A stretch of DNA of 64,000 bases from Coniella vitis. Its lineage: Eukaryota; Ascomycota; Sordariomycetes; Diaporthales; Schizoparmaceae. The translations under genes were made by a program, and so were the position numbers. The notes under the pieces were generated by a model, which searched no databases, was not told where the DNA came from, and saw only the letters and a list, made by a program, of their open reading frames with translations. Below, one piece after another: positions 11,497 through 24,529 of the stretch. The stretch is taken from NCBI GenBank assembly GCA_011317545.1, contig WUJK01000003.1, forward strand, positions 1,984,001-2,048,000. The letters are read 5' to 3'. Within the stretch, counting starts at the first letter, position 1, and each line of letters begins with the position of its first letter.

Positions 11497-12546
11497 TCTG
11501 AAGGAGGAGGCTCTGGAAATGAGTGTGGTGCTGGCGGGTTTAAGTCGAGATGCGCATTGCCAGCTGGCTCTTTACAGATTAGTTGTCGGGGCAAAAGTTG
11601 TATGGTGCTGGCGGGGTAAAGCAGGCCTTACCAGTGGAAAGGAAGTCTACGGCTGGACCATCTGAGAAGGTGATTCATCCGTGGCTTGGAACTTTTGAGT
11701 CACAGGATGGGTAGCGAGAGTGATGCTTTGGAGGGAGTTTTAGGGTGGGGTGGTTTTCTTTGCTGCTGGCCTGTACTAGTACTTGCTACCTAGGTAGGTA
11801 TGTACTACGGTACAGCGCCAATTCTACGTACCGCGATAAGTACTTGCTGGGGGCTCTAATTTTGCCCCTCCCCTATGTATCACTTGCGCCCTTTACTTCG
11901 TCCGCTGTGCATGCGACTTGACGGTACAGACGGTCCGCACTTGCCTCATTTAGCTGCAGTTGGAATACTTTGATGTCGTGCCGGCAGGTGCTGCTCTTTT
12001 CTTTGGTGGGGAAGGGGGGATTGACGACATACCGCTGCCTCTTTGTGCCCGATGTACTAGTAGCGGTCTGGCGAGCTTGTGCTGGTGATGTGCCGTGCTA
12101 GGTACATAGTACTCGCAACAGTAGTCTCTCTCAGTAAGATGTTATGAAAGTTACATTCACGGAATTTGTGTCAATCCTTTTATATCTCCCAGTTGTTCGT
12201 CTGCAATCTTGGACGGGCATGGCCTGGCAGCCTGGATCGCTCGAGTGACGATACATAGTACATGCCTCCAGAGTCTCCCAAAAAAAGGCTGCCGAGGCCG
12301 GCTCCGGAGCAGCTGGGAGGACCCTGGGAATTTAACAGCAGCGGGTGCTACGGGGAACTTTGGATACTTCAGGTTGTGCCTGATATTAGAACATCCGCGT
12401 CTTGAAGATCTTCACCATTAATTCAGTACCTTTTGAGTCATCACCACGTTCTATTATCTACCCAGACATCAATTGTCATCTTTAACTGGACCTACACCAA
12501 TATCTTGCGCTTTAAACGCAGTCTGCAAAACACAGCTTCCTCCAAC
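11497..12546. other. Divergent promoter region between CysRS and riboflavin synthase genes
   Basis: About 1.05 kb shared by two divergently transcribed genes. No credible coding sequence is seen. It contains TACATAGTA copies at 12103-12111 and 12252-12260 and a CTACCTAGGTAGGTATG stretch at about 11787-11803. A similar ACCTAGGTATG occurs near 52864. Confidence 0.5.
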
Positions 12547-13346
12547 ATGTTTACCGGAATCGTTGAAGAAATAGGAGGCATGTTCAGCAAATCTCATCCT
12601 CATAATTCGAACCCTTCACAATCTTCTCACTCATCAAATCCCCTGACCTGCTAACCATTTCCACAGTCGTCGCGGAACTCAACGCTTCCGACGCAACCGG
12701 GGGCACCTCTTTGACCATCACCCTCCCATCCACCTCCTCCCTTCTGTCAGACTGCCACGAAGGCGACTCCATTGCCGTCAACGGCGTCTGCCTCACCGTC
12801 GTCACCTTCACCACAACTCCATCCCCATCCTTTACCGTAGGTGTCGCCCCGGAAACCCTTCGCATTACCGACTTGGGCCAGCTCAAGGCCTCCTCCCGGG
12901 TGAACCTCGAGCGCGCCGTCCGTGCCGATACCCGCATGGGCGGCCACTTTGTGCAAGGCCACGTCGACACCACCGCCACAATTGTCAAGCGTGAACCCGA
13001 TGGTAACGCCGTGACGCTGCGCTTCTCTCCCACCAAGCGGGATGTCCTGCGCTACATTGTCTACAAGGGCTATGTGGCGCTCGACGGCACCAGTCTGACG
13101 GTCACAAAGGTGAATGATGATGAGGGGTGGTGGGAGGTCATGCTTATTGCGTACACGCAGGAGCGAGTTGTGGTTGCAGCCAAGGAGGTGGGCGAGACGG
13201 TCAATGTCGAGGTTGATATGATGGCCAAGTATGCTGAAAAGAGCATGTTGTGGATGGGTGAGGGCGGTTCGTTGCCATTTGCAAAGGAGGTTGAGAAGCA
13301 GGTGCAGAAGATTGTGGCACAGGGGCTGGGTGGCCATACTGCATGA
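12547..13346 (+). CDS. RIB5: Riboflavin synthase (alpha subunit type)
   Basis: Catalyses dismutation of two 6,7-dimethyl-8-ribityllumazines to riboflavin, the last step of the pathway; cytosolic homotrimer in the family. Exons 12547-12577 and 12667-13346 give about 236 residues. The N-terminus MFTGIVEEIG is the family signature, and two lumazine-binding barrels follow with GDSIAVNGVCLTVV and its counterpart YVALDGTSLTVTKV. The conserved MGGHFVQGHVD joins them. The first exon is only 31 nt. Its intron appears to use a GC donor (GAG|GCATGT), since the acceptor CCACAG needs a one-base carry-over and this junction gives EEIGVVAELNA. A GT two codons later (CAT|GTTCAG) is out of phase. It converges with the MUS81 gene, 123 bases apart. 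Confidence 0.94.
12578..12666 (+). other. Probable GC-AG intron in the riboflavin synthase gene
   Basis: 89-nt intron inferred with donor GAG|GCATGT and acceptor TTCCACAG. It is supported by phase and by restoring the expected start of the first barrel. The donor departs from AG|GCAAGT at one base, so the exact splice site should be confirmed with RNA data. Confidence 0.7.
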
Positions 13347-13469
13347 ATGATGATGTACAAAAGGGTTATATAAAATATCGCAGGCTGTGAAGTACTTTTG
13401 TTTTGGCCAGAATGTTCGTGATATGGAGTGACTAGGTATCGAGAAAACATCACCCATCGCCCTCATTGC

Positions 13470-15257
13470 TCACGCATCACCCCATATCTCTGCAATTTTG
13501 ATACTCAGAGCCTTGCCTACTTGTTGGCTCTTCACCTTGTTTCCCAGTCGGCCAAACACCATTTCTTGCCTCTTTTTCTTGCCTTCTTCTCCAGTCCCAC
13601 AGCGTTGAAACGCCTCAACAAACTCATTTGGCGTCTTCCAGATCTTTTGTATTTGGAGCGCCTTCTCACCTGTGAGGCCTCTGGTGCACATGAGCATCTT
13701 GAGGTATAAGTCTCGCAGCGTCAACACATCTGATTTCGAGACGAGCGATGCAAAGGCTGGATATGTAATGTAATAATCCGACCCAGGCTGAGTCTCCCGA
13801 AGATGGCGAAGAAGGGGGAGGTAATTTTGCGCGGTAATCACTCTGGTGGGAATCACTTTGAGAGGTCGACTCTCGTACTTCTTTTTGAGAAGCTCCGTCA
13901 TCCTTGCCAGATAACGTATCGAATCATCCATCTTCTGCGTTCTCTTTACAGTGAATCCATGGACGACCTGTGTGGAAGCAATGGCGGACTGGACGGCCTC
14001 TTCGTATTTTTGGAAGTATTGTTGGTCAAGGGAAATCTCCTCGACTAGGTAAGTGACATGCTTGACACCAGACCTCCTCAAACGGAACTTTTGTTCGTTG
14101 AAGCGGCCATCCTTGATACTGCCAATCAGATCGTCAAGCCTTTTACGTTCAATAATGTAGTCCAACACAATCTCTTCACCTTCGGCACCTGCTTCGGACA
14201 AGAAGCCCTTGTCATTGCATTTGGCAATCCATTGCACATCGCCAAGTTCCAAAGCCCGCATGATGGGCCGGACGCCTCTCTTGGCCAGTTCTTCTTGCAT
14301 GTAGTCTCGATCGGTTTTGGCTCGTACTTCACGGACGTCTAGCACGAGGTGCACCGTGAAAGACCCAGGTTGTAGAATAATGGGTGCAAAAGTTGGTAGC
14401 ACTGTGTCGCCCGAATTGGCTGCGCCATTCGAGACAATATTGCCATATTTTGAAGCGACGTCCGTGGTCTCAGCTTCCAATCCATTGTCAAGCCCAGTCA
14501 GGTCCAGGTGCTGAGATTTCAACGCCGACCCTGTATCTGTTGTAGAGGTCTTGTCTAAGTGTGCTCTAGTAGTCTGCATCACCTCGCCACTGGCGGCTCT
14601 CGTGTCTTGGATCTGCCTCGCAAGTTCCCAGCCCTCGTCAGTCAACGCATACCGCTTGGTTGGTCTTCCACGCTCGTAGACAAGTTCGCGCTGCACAAGC
14701 GTTTTCATGGAGTCCCAGGCTGTATAGAATTTGCCAGGTTCGCTTGGAGCGCTAAAGGAAGAGTCGCAATAGGGCTGCGCCGCTTGGATCAGAACTTGCT
14801 TCGTCATACCAACAGGCGCATTCGGATCTATCTCTGACAGAGCCACTACGAGAGCATATGCGCCAGTCCGATAGTTGGGGACATATCGCTTGGCGACCTT
14901 GAGCTTCTTTGGCCCCGCGCTAGGCGCGCCAGCTGCGACGTTATCGTTACTGTTAGCGGTAGCATCCGCTTTGCGCTTCCTGGACGAGTTCGGATGCGCT
15001 GGCATTGGTAGTCCATTTGCGTTGCAGTATTCTTGCAGTTTAGTGGTGAGCCTGTCGCACAACTTGGGGCCGAAGCCTCGAAGTTGCTGGAGCTGTGAGG
15101 GGTGCTCGAAAGGAAGGGGACACGCCTTGAGACTGTTGTAAGCATGTCTGTAGGTGGTGACGCCCATCGTGTTGTGCTCCCTTGCTTTGTCGAGCCATTC
15201 CTTCACCCACGACAGATAAAGCGGGTTGGCGCAATCGTCGTCATCTTTGGCTGGCAT
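13470..15257 (-). CDS. MUS81: Crossover junction endonuclease MUS81
   Basis: Catalytic subunit of the Mus81-Eme1/Mms4 structure-selective endonuclease, which processes stalled forks and recombination intermediates in the nucleus. Single exon, 595 residues, with a clear ATG at 15257 (MPAKDDDDCANPLYLSW). A helix-hairpin-helix lies at about 55-72 (LQQLRGFGPKLCDRL). A winged-helix-like segment follows at about 125-215. The XPF-type nuclease domain starts near 303 (VHLVLDVREVR) with the ERKRLDDL active-site motif (ERKxxxD) at 370-377. A second HhH-like region ends the protein. Length and order match fungal Mus81. No binding partner is encoded nearby. Confidence 0.95.
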   Translation of the reverse strand: MPAKDDDDCANPLYLSWVKEWLDKAREHNTMGVTTYRHAYNSLKACPLPFEHPSQLQQLRGFGPKLCDRLTTKLQEYCNANGLPMPAHPNSSRKRKADATANSNDNVAAGAPSAGPKKLKVAKRYVPNYRTGAYALVVALSEIDPNAPVGMTKQVLIQAAQPYCDSSFSAPSEPGKFYTAWDSMKTLVQRELVYERGRPTKRYALTDEGWELARQIQDTRAASGEVMQTTRAHLDKTSTTDTGSALKSQHLDLTGLDNGLEAETTDVASKYGNIVSNGAANSGDTVLPTFAPIILQPGSFTVHLVLDVREVRAKTDRDYMQEELAKRGVRPIMRALELGDVQWIAKCNDKGFLSEAGAEGEEIVLDYIIERKRLDDLIGSIKDGRFNEQKFRLRRSGVKHVTYLVEEISLDQQYFQKYEEAVQSAIASTQVVHGFTVKRTQKMDDSIRYLARMTELLKKKYESRPLKVIPTRVITAQNYLPLLRHLRETQPGSDYYITYPAFASLVSKSDVLTLRDLYLKMLMCTRGLTGEKALQIQKIWKTPNEFVEAFQRCGTGEEGKKKRQEMVFGRLGNKVKSQQVGKALSIKIAEIWGDA

Positions 15258-16276
15258 GGCTTTTTTGATATGTTGTCACATCCAGGGTAGAGCAAGCTGC
15301 AAGTAGGCTAAGTATGTGAATACCGACGAGCAATGGAGCGACAGAGTGACAAACTTGGCCAGTGACTGTGAGGGCGATGACCAACGAGGGCCGGCTTTGG
15401 CGAGGATACAACGATACAACGCGTCTGACCGCGTCAATCAGTTGACATCGGTACTGTACAATATTACATGCATACAAAGTAGGGGCAGAGCCCCGCTACC
15501 ATGTACTTGGTAACCTTAAAATACGCTGGCTTGGCTGGGCAATAGCAGAGGGTTCATTGTCTGCTATGGGGGCACTATCGGGTCTCGCCTGCCGCTCTAG
15601 CAGGCTGGCAGGGTCCACCACACCGATTTAGCGGGATCCCTCAGGCCCTACGTCAGGGTCAATGCAACCTCGCCGGGGCAGCCATCAATTTCTGATCGAT
15701 ATATCATGTACTAATACATAGTACTATGTAGACAGCCCTGTGCTACTACGTATGTAGTACCCATAGTATAGGTGATACCAACCTGTCGGTTATGATGTAC
15801 GATTAATGCACATTTTGGTGAGCCGAGAATGCAATCGGATCTTCTTCCGGCACAAGTGTCCATAACCTGCTGCTGGTGAATTCTTCGAGGCGCAAAAGTG
15901 GAAAATGCACACATGCACAGCCAGAACAAAGAAAACAAAATGTGGGGCGTACGGGATAGGCAGCGGGATATTTCCAGAAACGGCGGGGTAGCTTTGCTCG
16001 GGGCCAGCGACGCTGTGCTATGTAGCACGGTACTGTAGCACAAGCGCCGCAACGCCTGGATGCAACCAACAGATGGTGGCTCAGGGGTCGAGGCCACACC
16101 ACATGCCGGCTGGGCCTGGACAGCTCAGCAATCTCCCAGCTTCAGCTGGCCAAGTCGTATAAATACCGCTGCCACTCCCATTGCTCCTTGTCGCCCCGTC
16201 TCCCATCCCCTTCTCGTTGCCATCCCACCTTTTGTTGGTTCCCTGACACCACAAACCCACCTCCATCTATCCCACC
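15258..16276. other. Divergent promoter region between MUS81 and AGM1
   Basis: About 1.0 kb without credible coding sequence. It carries two overlapping motif copies, TACATAGTA at 15715-15723 and TACTATGTA at 15722-15730. The AGM1-proximal end has a TATA-like element, noted separately. A cloverleaf tRNA was looked for in the GC-rich stretch at about 15560-15680 but not found. Confidence 0.5.
16158..16165 (+). promoter_or_regulatory. TATA-like box of the phosphoacetylglucosamine mutase gene
   Basis: TATAAATA lies 112 bases upstream of the AGM1 start codon and is followed by a pyrimidine-rich C/T leader typical of strongly expressed fungal genes. Position and sequence fit a core promoter; function is inferred. 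Confidence 0.5.
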
Positions 16277-18010
16277 ATGGCCTCCGCCAACGACGACAAG
16301 ATCCTCGCCGCCTCGGCCAAGCACCCCATTGTGCCTCTGCCCGCTGGCAGCGTCTACAAGTATGGAACCGCCGGCTTCCGCATGTCCTCGGACCTCCTCG
16401 ACGGCGTCACCTTTCGCGTCGGCCTGATTGCTGCGCTGCGCAGCCGTAAGCTCGGCGGCGCAACCATTGGCGTCATGATCACGGCCAGCCACAACCCGGC
16501 CCAGGACAATGGCGTCAAGGTTGTCGACCCAATGGGTGAAATGCTTGAGCAGGAGTGGGAGGCCCATGCCACCAGGCTCGTCAACGCCACCTCGGACAAG
16601 GAGCTCCTTGAGCAGTACCATGCCCTCGCTACCCAGCTCAAGATCGATCTCAAGGCTCCCGCCAAGGTTGTCTACGGCCGCGACACTCGCCCCTCAGGCC
16701 ACACCCTCGTGGCAGCCCTCGCCGACGCTTTCGAGGCCACCACCACCGAATATGTCGACTACAAGATTCTGACCACGCCCCAGCTCCACTACCTAACCAG
16801 AGCCACCAACACCGAGGGCACACCCGAAGCCTATGGGGAGGTCAGCGAGGCTGGATATTACAAGAAGTTTGCCAATGCCTTTGTGCACGCTCTCAAGGGC
16901 CGGAAGATCAAGGGCACCTTGACTGTCGACGCGGCCAACGGAGTGGGAGGCCCAAAGTTGACAGAGTTTCTCAAGTACATCCCCAAGGACAAAGTGTCCT
17001 TTGACGTCAAGGTCGTTAACGATGATGTCCTACGGCCTGAGGTGTTGAACTTGGACGTAAGGACAACTGAAAAATTACTGACCCATTGCAGACCATATGC
17101 TGACTTTGTTTAAACCCTCCAGTCCGGTGCCGATTTTGTTAAGACCAAGCAGCGAGCTCCTCCACACCCCAAGCCCGAGGCTGGCGCACGATGCTGCTCC
17201 TTGGATGGTGACGCGGACCGCCTCATCTACTACTGGACCGACGCTGAGACGGGCTTTTTCATGCTCGACGGCGACCGCATTGCAACGCTGGCAGCATCTT
17301 TCATTGCCGACCTCGCTCGCTCAGCCGGCATCGAGAATGAGCTGCGCATTGGCGTCGTCCAGACTGCCTATGCCAACGGCGCCAGCACAAAATACATCCA
17401 GGGGAACCTGCGCCTGCCCGTTGTATGCACGCCTACCGGTGTCAAGCACCTGCACCACGCTGCTTGCAGCTTCGATGTTGGCGTCTACTTTGAGGCCAAC
17501 GGCCATGGTACCGTGCTCTTCTCAAATGACGCCATGGCTACCTTCCGCAACAAGGAGCCCCAGTCCCCGGCGCAAAAGGACGCACTCGAGACACTCGCTG
17601 CCGTCGGCGACCTCATCAACCAAACTGTCGGCGACGCCATCTCCGACATGCTTCTTGTCGAGGTCATTCTCGCCCACAAGGACTGGACCCTCAAGGACTG
17701 GGCCAGCACGTACTCAGACCTGCCGAACCGTCTGGTGCGCGTCGAGGTTGGCGACAAGGACCTCTTTGAGACCACGGACGCAGAGCGCCGTCTCTCTAAG
17801 CCCCCTGGCGCCCAGACCGAAATCGATGCTCTGGTCAAGAAGTACACCAATGCTCGCTCCTTTGCGCGCGCATCTGGCACCGAGAACGCATGCCGCGTGT
17901 ATGCCGAGGCGGCAACGCGTGCCGAGGCCGACGAGCTGGCCAAGAAGGTTGCAGTGGTGGTGGAGAACTACGGAGGCGGACGTGTTTCGGCTGCGGTGTC
18001 GTCGGCGTAG
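16277..18010 (+). CDS. PCM1: Phosphoacetylglucosamine mutase
   Basis: Interconverts GlcNAc-6-phosphate and GlcNAc-1-phosphate in UDP-GlcNAc synthesis, feeding chitin, N-glycans and GPI anchors. Exons 16277-17056 and 17123-18010 give about 555 residues, the usual length. The start has a near-ideal context (CACCATGG). The active-site phosphoserine loop is TASHNP at 69-74 (Ser71), the Mg-binding loop DGDADR is at 288-293, the sugar-binding loop is FEANGHGT, and the phosphate-binding loop near the C-terminus is RASGTENACRVYAEA. Splicing the 66-nt intron (GTAAGG...CTCCAG) gives NLDSGADFVKTKQRAPP, as in the family. This four-domain order identifies AGM1 rather than other phosphohexomutases. Confidence 0.96.
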
Positions 18011-19346
18011 AGCAACGACGGCTCGATTGCTGCGATTCTCCCACCACGTTCGTCGTCCTCCTCATCATTAGGTATCATCTCTTCTACAGACTGTGCCGTG
18101 ATGACTATTGCCAATGCCCTTGCGCCACGAGACGAGCAGCGACAACAGTATGTTCAAGTGCCCATTTTCCACCTTGACTTGGAAGCGGACGCGGAAAAGC
18201 CGCTGGAGGAAACACAAGAAGCCACACAGGGGTCCCAGAGGTTGTTTCCCATGCCGCCACAGGACTTGAAGGATGGGATTCGTCAAGGCGGATTGGGGAA
18301 GCCCCATCTCTCCCCCTCAGTGTGTTTGCTTCCCATGCATGCTAGCCCCTCCAGCGATGAAGATGCGGAACCCAGAATGTTCACAATGGACGCTGCTTGA
18401 GAGAGCGGAGCGTTCCCCAGGTTGCATTATCAATTCTCTCCATTCCCAAACAGAGGAGCATGGCCGGAAATTTGGAAGGACAATCAGCTCTCCACAATCG
18501 GAAACAAGGGGCATGGAAAAGAAGACTCACAAAAGAAAGCACCCCAACAAAAATAGGCCAAAAAAAACCGATGAAAGTATTGAGTGGTTCTCTGAACTTC
18601 TCATAAAGATCAAAAAGAAATATCATATAAAGGCGAGAGATGCCAATGACGAAATGACAGTTTGATTTTCAGTACATCAGCTTGAAAGCGCAAAAAGATA
18701 GAGTAAACTAGAGACAATTTTAGCACGGACAACATTCATCTGAACACTCTGTAGCATATATATGGTTATGGTTGGATTCGTAAACATCAATGCATTGTGT
18801 CCTGAGGATCATGTATTTCCTAGTCTTTTCCTGTTCTCTCTCCTACAGACCTTTTTGCGCTGTATGGTATCTCGTAAGGAATACACAAAGTAAAGCCTTG
18901 TACCCTGGATTTCACTCCGCTGGATCGCTTATAGTCCATGCGCTTCTGATAACTGTTGACACTGCTCTTCGAGAAAGCAAAAACCCCGCCCTGGACGCCC
19001 AGTTCCTCTCGATCCGTCCATTTGTGGACTTGAGGCGATCCCCAAGTTTGCCATTCCGCCTTTTGTGTTGATCTCTTAAGTCATCTCTATTTTCGTCTTC
19101 CAGAAGTCTGACACGGACTTCCAGATAAGCCATGTGAATTACACATGGCTGGTCTGGCCTGTGATTTGCGCGGTATACATGAGTGCAACTGCGGGCTCAA
19201 TGAACATTATCCACAATAGATACTTAGGCGAGGAGGTGGTCAAGTTGGTGACGGCTTGCCCACATCTCTGTTCGTGGGCCGCGCACAGTATCTTTTGTTG
19301 ATTGAGGTCGCTTATTACCAAGATTGTCAGTGCTGCGAAGGGACCT
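18011..19346. other. Long convergent intergenic region between AGM1 and the arginine methyltransferase gene
   Basis: About 1.3 kb, unusually long for a convergent pair here, and holding the 3' ends of both genes. Frames at 18098-18400 and 18273-18665 (plus) have no recognisable features. The first has a mildly protein-like, acidic composition but no intron signals or domain. The A/T-rich stretch at about 18540-18720 looks like UTR sequence. Confidence 0.45.
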
Positions 19347-20840
<1,494 letters not shown>

Positions 20841-21066
20841 GGTGTAAGGCTACTTGACGGTTGAAAGGGCCAAGAGGGTGGGAAAGAGGGAGGAGAGATT
20901 GGGAAAGCAACTGGACAAGTTGGGCCGTGACGGTTGATGGGCGGCGAACACTGCGGTTGGAGTTTTGGAAGCGGCTTTTTGTCAGGGTCCGAATTTTTTC
21001 TCACAGCGGGAAGCAGCGGGAAACAGTGGGATCCCTGTCGCTTGCCTCTCTGCCCATCTGCCTCTC

Positions 21067-21107
21067 TACTATGTACCGCCTTGCCGTAATGTACATAGTA
21101 CATAGTA
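21067..21107. repeat. Cluster of the TACATAGTA motif
   Basis: Three copies within 41 bases: TACTATGTA (21067-21075) and two overlapping TACATAGTA (21092-21100 and 21099-21107, sharing TA). The overlap makes a tandem with a 7-bp period. Confidence 0.85.
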
Positions 21108-22011
21108 CTTGCGCTAGTCAAAGATTGCGATTGCAGGGCTGGGACCACTGGGACCCTACATAATACACCAAGAATTGACCCCTGCTGTCGCTTGCCTCGT
21201 AGTATACACATAGCAAGTACCAGAGTACGATGTATGCCGAAGCAAGGCCGTCACAACATAGATCTGGTTTGACGGTATTGTGTTGTGTCTCTCTGCGCTT
21301 TTTGCTCAACGACGGATCCGCTGCCGGCCTACTCGTCACTGCTACACAGCAGTCTTATTCCACAGGATGCCGCGCCCAGTTCTTATATGAGCCTCAGGAG
21401 CAACTTCTCTTCCATTCGATGTGTGATGCGACTTGCAAACACTTGAATAGTGCTCCGATGGGTTCTGGCACCAACTACTGCCTGCTCGTGACTCGTCTAC
21501 GTATACAATGTAAGCGTGGGCTCCAGTCTGCTTGGAAAATATTCTTCTTTTCCCCTTTTCCTTTCGAGTCAGGTGGAAGGGGAAAACGTTTCCGTTGACG
21601 TATACATAAAAGCCACCATGAACCTGTGCTCACTTGATCATCCGCCAGGAATAAGGTGCTTGATGGCAAGATTCTGTGCCCTGGCTGAAACGTCAAAAGT
21701 TGACCAGAGGCCTAGAGACTAGGCAAGTCGAAGCTGGAGTTGGCGGTCTGGTCTTTGCATCTGGAGTCGAAGTGGCCTGTGTAGTGGTCCTTGGTGCATG
21801 ATCAATCCATAAGTACTTGGCAGAATCTTTGATGAATCAAGTGCTCGTCTCCAACAGTAGTAAGACAGACACCAGTTTTGAGAATTCCGACGATACGTCA
21901 GGCTGGGTGGGCTGTTACTGTTACTAATCCTAGACTCGCTGTGACTTGCCCTGGACGCCGCAAGTCGCGAAGCGCTCTACCTAGAAGTACTACGTATTTC
22001 TCCTTCCTTCC

Positions 22012-22042
22012 CCGCTCGCTCGCTCGCTCGCTCACTGGCTGG
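22012..22042. repeat. CGCT/CTGG microsatellite
   Basis: About five CGCT units followed by CACTGGCTGGCTGG in intergenic DNA. Likely length-variable; no function is suggested. Confidence 0.8.
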
Positions 22043-22074
22043 CTGGCGCTCCCAGCAAGCTTGCACATAACAGC

Positions 22075-22090
22075 TACATAGTACATAGTA
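22075..22090. repeat. Overlapping pair of the TACATAGTA motif
   Basis: TACATAGTACATAGTA: two copies overlapping by two bases, the same 7-bp arrangement as at 21092-21107. Confidence 0.85.
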
Positions 22091-23065
22091 GAAGTCGAGC
22101 ACAACGGAGACAAGTATTTGATTCGTACCTTGTGCTGTGGCAAGCACGTGAGACGACCGCCATCTATCGTACCCCATCTTCCATCAACAGAGAACGCGGC
22201 GTCTGGAGAGGGTATTTTGCTATGCCCTTGCTCTATTGCTCGAGAATGTAGCGCCGTTTTGTGCGGGCTGGTGCTGGTGCGCGGTCGCCCGGGGCCGAAA
22301 GCCTGCGAATTTCCATTACGTTTCTGCTTGCGTTTCGAGCCAAGCAGAGCCAGTGCCTCGGCGGCCCTGTGCGCCTCCAGAATTTGCAGCAGCCGCGCCT
22401 TCTGCACACAATAAGTCGGAAGGGCTGTTGGCCAGGCGCTTTCGCATGGCTGGCATGAGCATGCCGTGGGACCCATTTTCCCCAGACTCTACATAGTATT
22501 ATGGGATCGGGGCTCCGTCGCAATGTGATCAGGTGGGCAGCGCCATGAAACTTGGCAAGGTCTTGATGGCAAAGCCTGCGATGGCGACACACCAGCGAAG
22601 AGTCATATAAAACTCTTCACCTTCCCTGGAAAAACCCTGACAGGCGGTAACCATTGCCTCCAGGTTTCTTTTGCTTTATTACGCTCACATTGCAAACAAA
22701 GTATTGTGCGCGCAAACACCACTGATAAGCTGCAAAGCATCGACGTCCAAGGATCAGCAACGCCAGCCTTGCCAAGCGCAGACTAAAAAGACGCAGCCCG
22801 GATTCCGTCTATCCTTTGTCTCATCAGCGAGGAGAAGATAACGGTTGACACCCGCGACTCGTCCAACGCCAATCCATACCGTGGCACCCGACATCCTCTT
22901 CTTCTGTCCTCTTGCAAAGTCACACAGACGCAGAGCTTGACATCCAGCTGCTGTTGCATCATCGTTTTGCTTGATTTCCTGCCGGGCTCCCTTCTCTCCC
23001 ACCAGACACCAGGCTTCGACTAGTTCTTGTCTTTGCTCCACCAGCGTGGTGCAGGCTCTCAAGAA

Positions 23066-23598
23066 ATGGGCGGAGGCGCACAATTTGCGAGCAGTGGGCG
23101 TGGCGGCGCGGGCAACTTTGTCGACAGCGCCAACTCGCCCAAACTGCAACCCCAGGACCTGCAGACGCCCACGCTGAAGACGAATATGGTCACCACAGGG
23201 CGTGGAGGATCAGGCAATATGGCCCCGAACAATGACCCGGTTGAGACGCGGGCTAGACAGGACGTTGAGCCGTAAGTCCACCTTCTCATGTGTTTGCGCG
23301 GCTTCTCCCTGGCGCCCAAACGGTCACTTTGTCAGGCACTCAAGCTAATCATCGGTCGCGGGGCAGTGTCAAGCGCCGAGAAAGCCAAGGAGCACAGCAT
23401 AGCGGACGAGGCGGCGCCGGCAACGTATTCAAGGGCGACGAGGCGGAACAGGCCAAGAAGGCAGTGAACGACAGCGCCATAGTCGAAGAGCAGGACAAGG
23501 ACAAGGATAGCGACAAGGAGAAGCCCAAGCCCAAGGACGAGCCCAAGGGCCTGGCCGCCAAAGGAAAAGCTTTCCTGGGCCTCGGGAAGAAAGACTAG
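23066..23598 (+). CDS. DUF3602 (PAR32-like) glycine-rich small protein
   Basis: Small hydrophilic fungal protein. DUF3602 members include yeast Par32, which is phosphorylated on rapamycin treatment and acts in ammonium-transporter control; the function here is unknown. Exons 23066-23271 and 23367-23598 give about 145 residues, joined by a 95-nt intron (GTAAGT...GGGCAG). The family motif GRGG(A/S)GN occurs three times: SGRGGAGNF near the start, TGRGGSGNM at about 48-56 and SGRGGAGNV in the second exon. The C-terminal half is a highly charged Asp/Lys/Glu run (EQDKDKDSDKEKPKPKDEP) ending in KAFLGLGKKD. It is probably disordered, and many Ser/Thr next to Pro suggest phosphorylation. Confidence 0.88.
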
Positions 23599-24529
23599 TG
23601 GTTTTGCGGGACGTGACGGCACGGCCACCAACAATCTGTGCGTGGTGATGTGGAAAGGGCGACGCGGATGGAAAGTTGCAAAAGAGACAAGGAGATGAAA
23701 ATACCCTGTTGCGATTTTTTTCTTTGTTCTTTATTTTTATTTTTACTTTTATTTTTTATTCCCTCTTCCTTGCTCTCTTTCGGTTGGGACTGGCGTCTTG
23801 GACAAAGCTATTAGAACTTCTAGGCTCCTAAGCTGTAATGGCGATTGCTGCAAGTGGGCTACTTTGGGACTGGTAGACTGTCAAAATCGGCTTCTGGATT
23901 ATGAGTGTTTTGTTTGACTTCGCATAGGAGTCATACTTCAATATGGATCAATGAGTATTTGTCATCTGACCTTCGTCCAGACTTTGAACATGCCTACATA
24001 GCAGTGCAGAGTTCCCTTCGGCAAAGGCTCTGAAGTTCTGAACGTTGATATCGCACATGGCGGAAATAAAAATCTACTGAATGTAGCCTCCTATACTGCT
24101 TGTGTTAGGTCTTTTTGACACGGAGAAAAATAAAGCACAACTAATTCTGCCCACATTATCCTGTTGCCCGTCTCTCAGCTGACTTGTGTAAGTCTTTGCT
24201 GGCTCTTACATTTTGCTTATGCGTCTTTGGCAATTGTACAATATTGTGCAATGGAGCAAGTGTGAGGATTCCCCGGACATGGCATGTAACAGAGGGCTCC
24301 GTGATAGGACGCAATGACCCACCATTCTTATGACTCTATATAGGGCCCAGGCACGGCCTGATATCGTCTGCCATCTGGTATCAACATACAAATCCTCGAC
24401 GTTTTGCAACAACGTTGAGGCAAGCACGGTTCGATTTCTTGAAGAGGCGGAACTCAACTTGCAACAACAACCATACACGCCCAAATACAACAAAAAAAAA
24501 ATCCAAAAAAATCCAGGATATCAAGCACC
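23599..24529. other. Intergenic region downstream of the DUF3602 gene
   Basis: 931 bases holding the DUF3602 3' region (a T-rich tract at about 23714-23760) and the promoter of the next gene. An A-rich stretch (about 24490-24515) lies just before the next start codon. No coding sequence is seen. Confidence 0.5.

Larger units (their letters stand above)
20841..23065. other. Divergent intergenic region between PRMT1 and DUF3602 genes
   Basis: About 2.2 kb with no credible gene. It is rich in the 9-bp motif: 21067-21075, 21092-21100, 21099-21107, 22075-22083, 22082-22090 and 22490-22498. A (CGCT)n microsatellite lies at about 22012-22032 and runs into CTGGCTGG repeats. The part nearest 23065 is probably the DUF3602 leader. 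Confidence 0.5.

Noticed and set aside
15560..15690. Possible tRNA gene in a GC-rich stretch
   Set aside because: No consistent acceptor stem, T-loop (GGTTCRA) or cloverleaf could be folded by eye.
18098..18400. 100-codon plus-strand frame after AGM1
   Set aside because: Starts 87 bases after the AGM1 stop and lies in its probable 3' UTR; no domain, no partner exon, and an overlapping antisense frame of similar quality.
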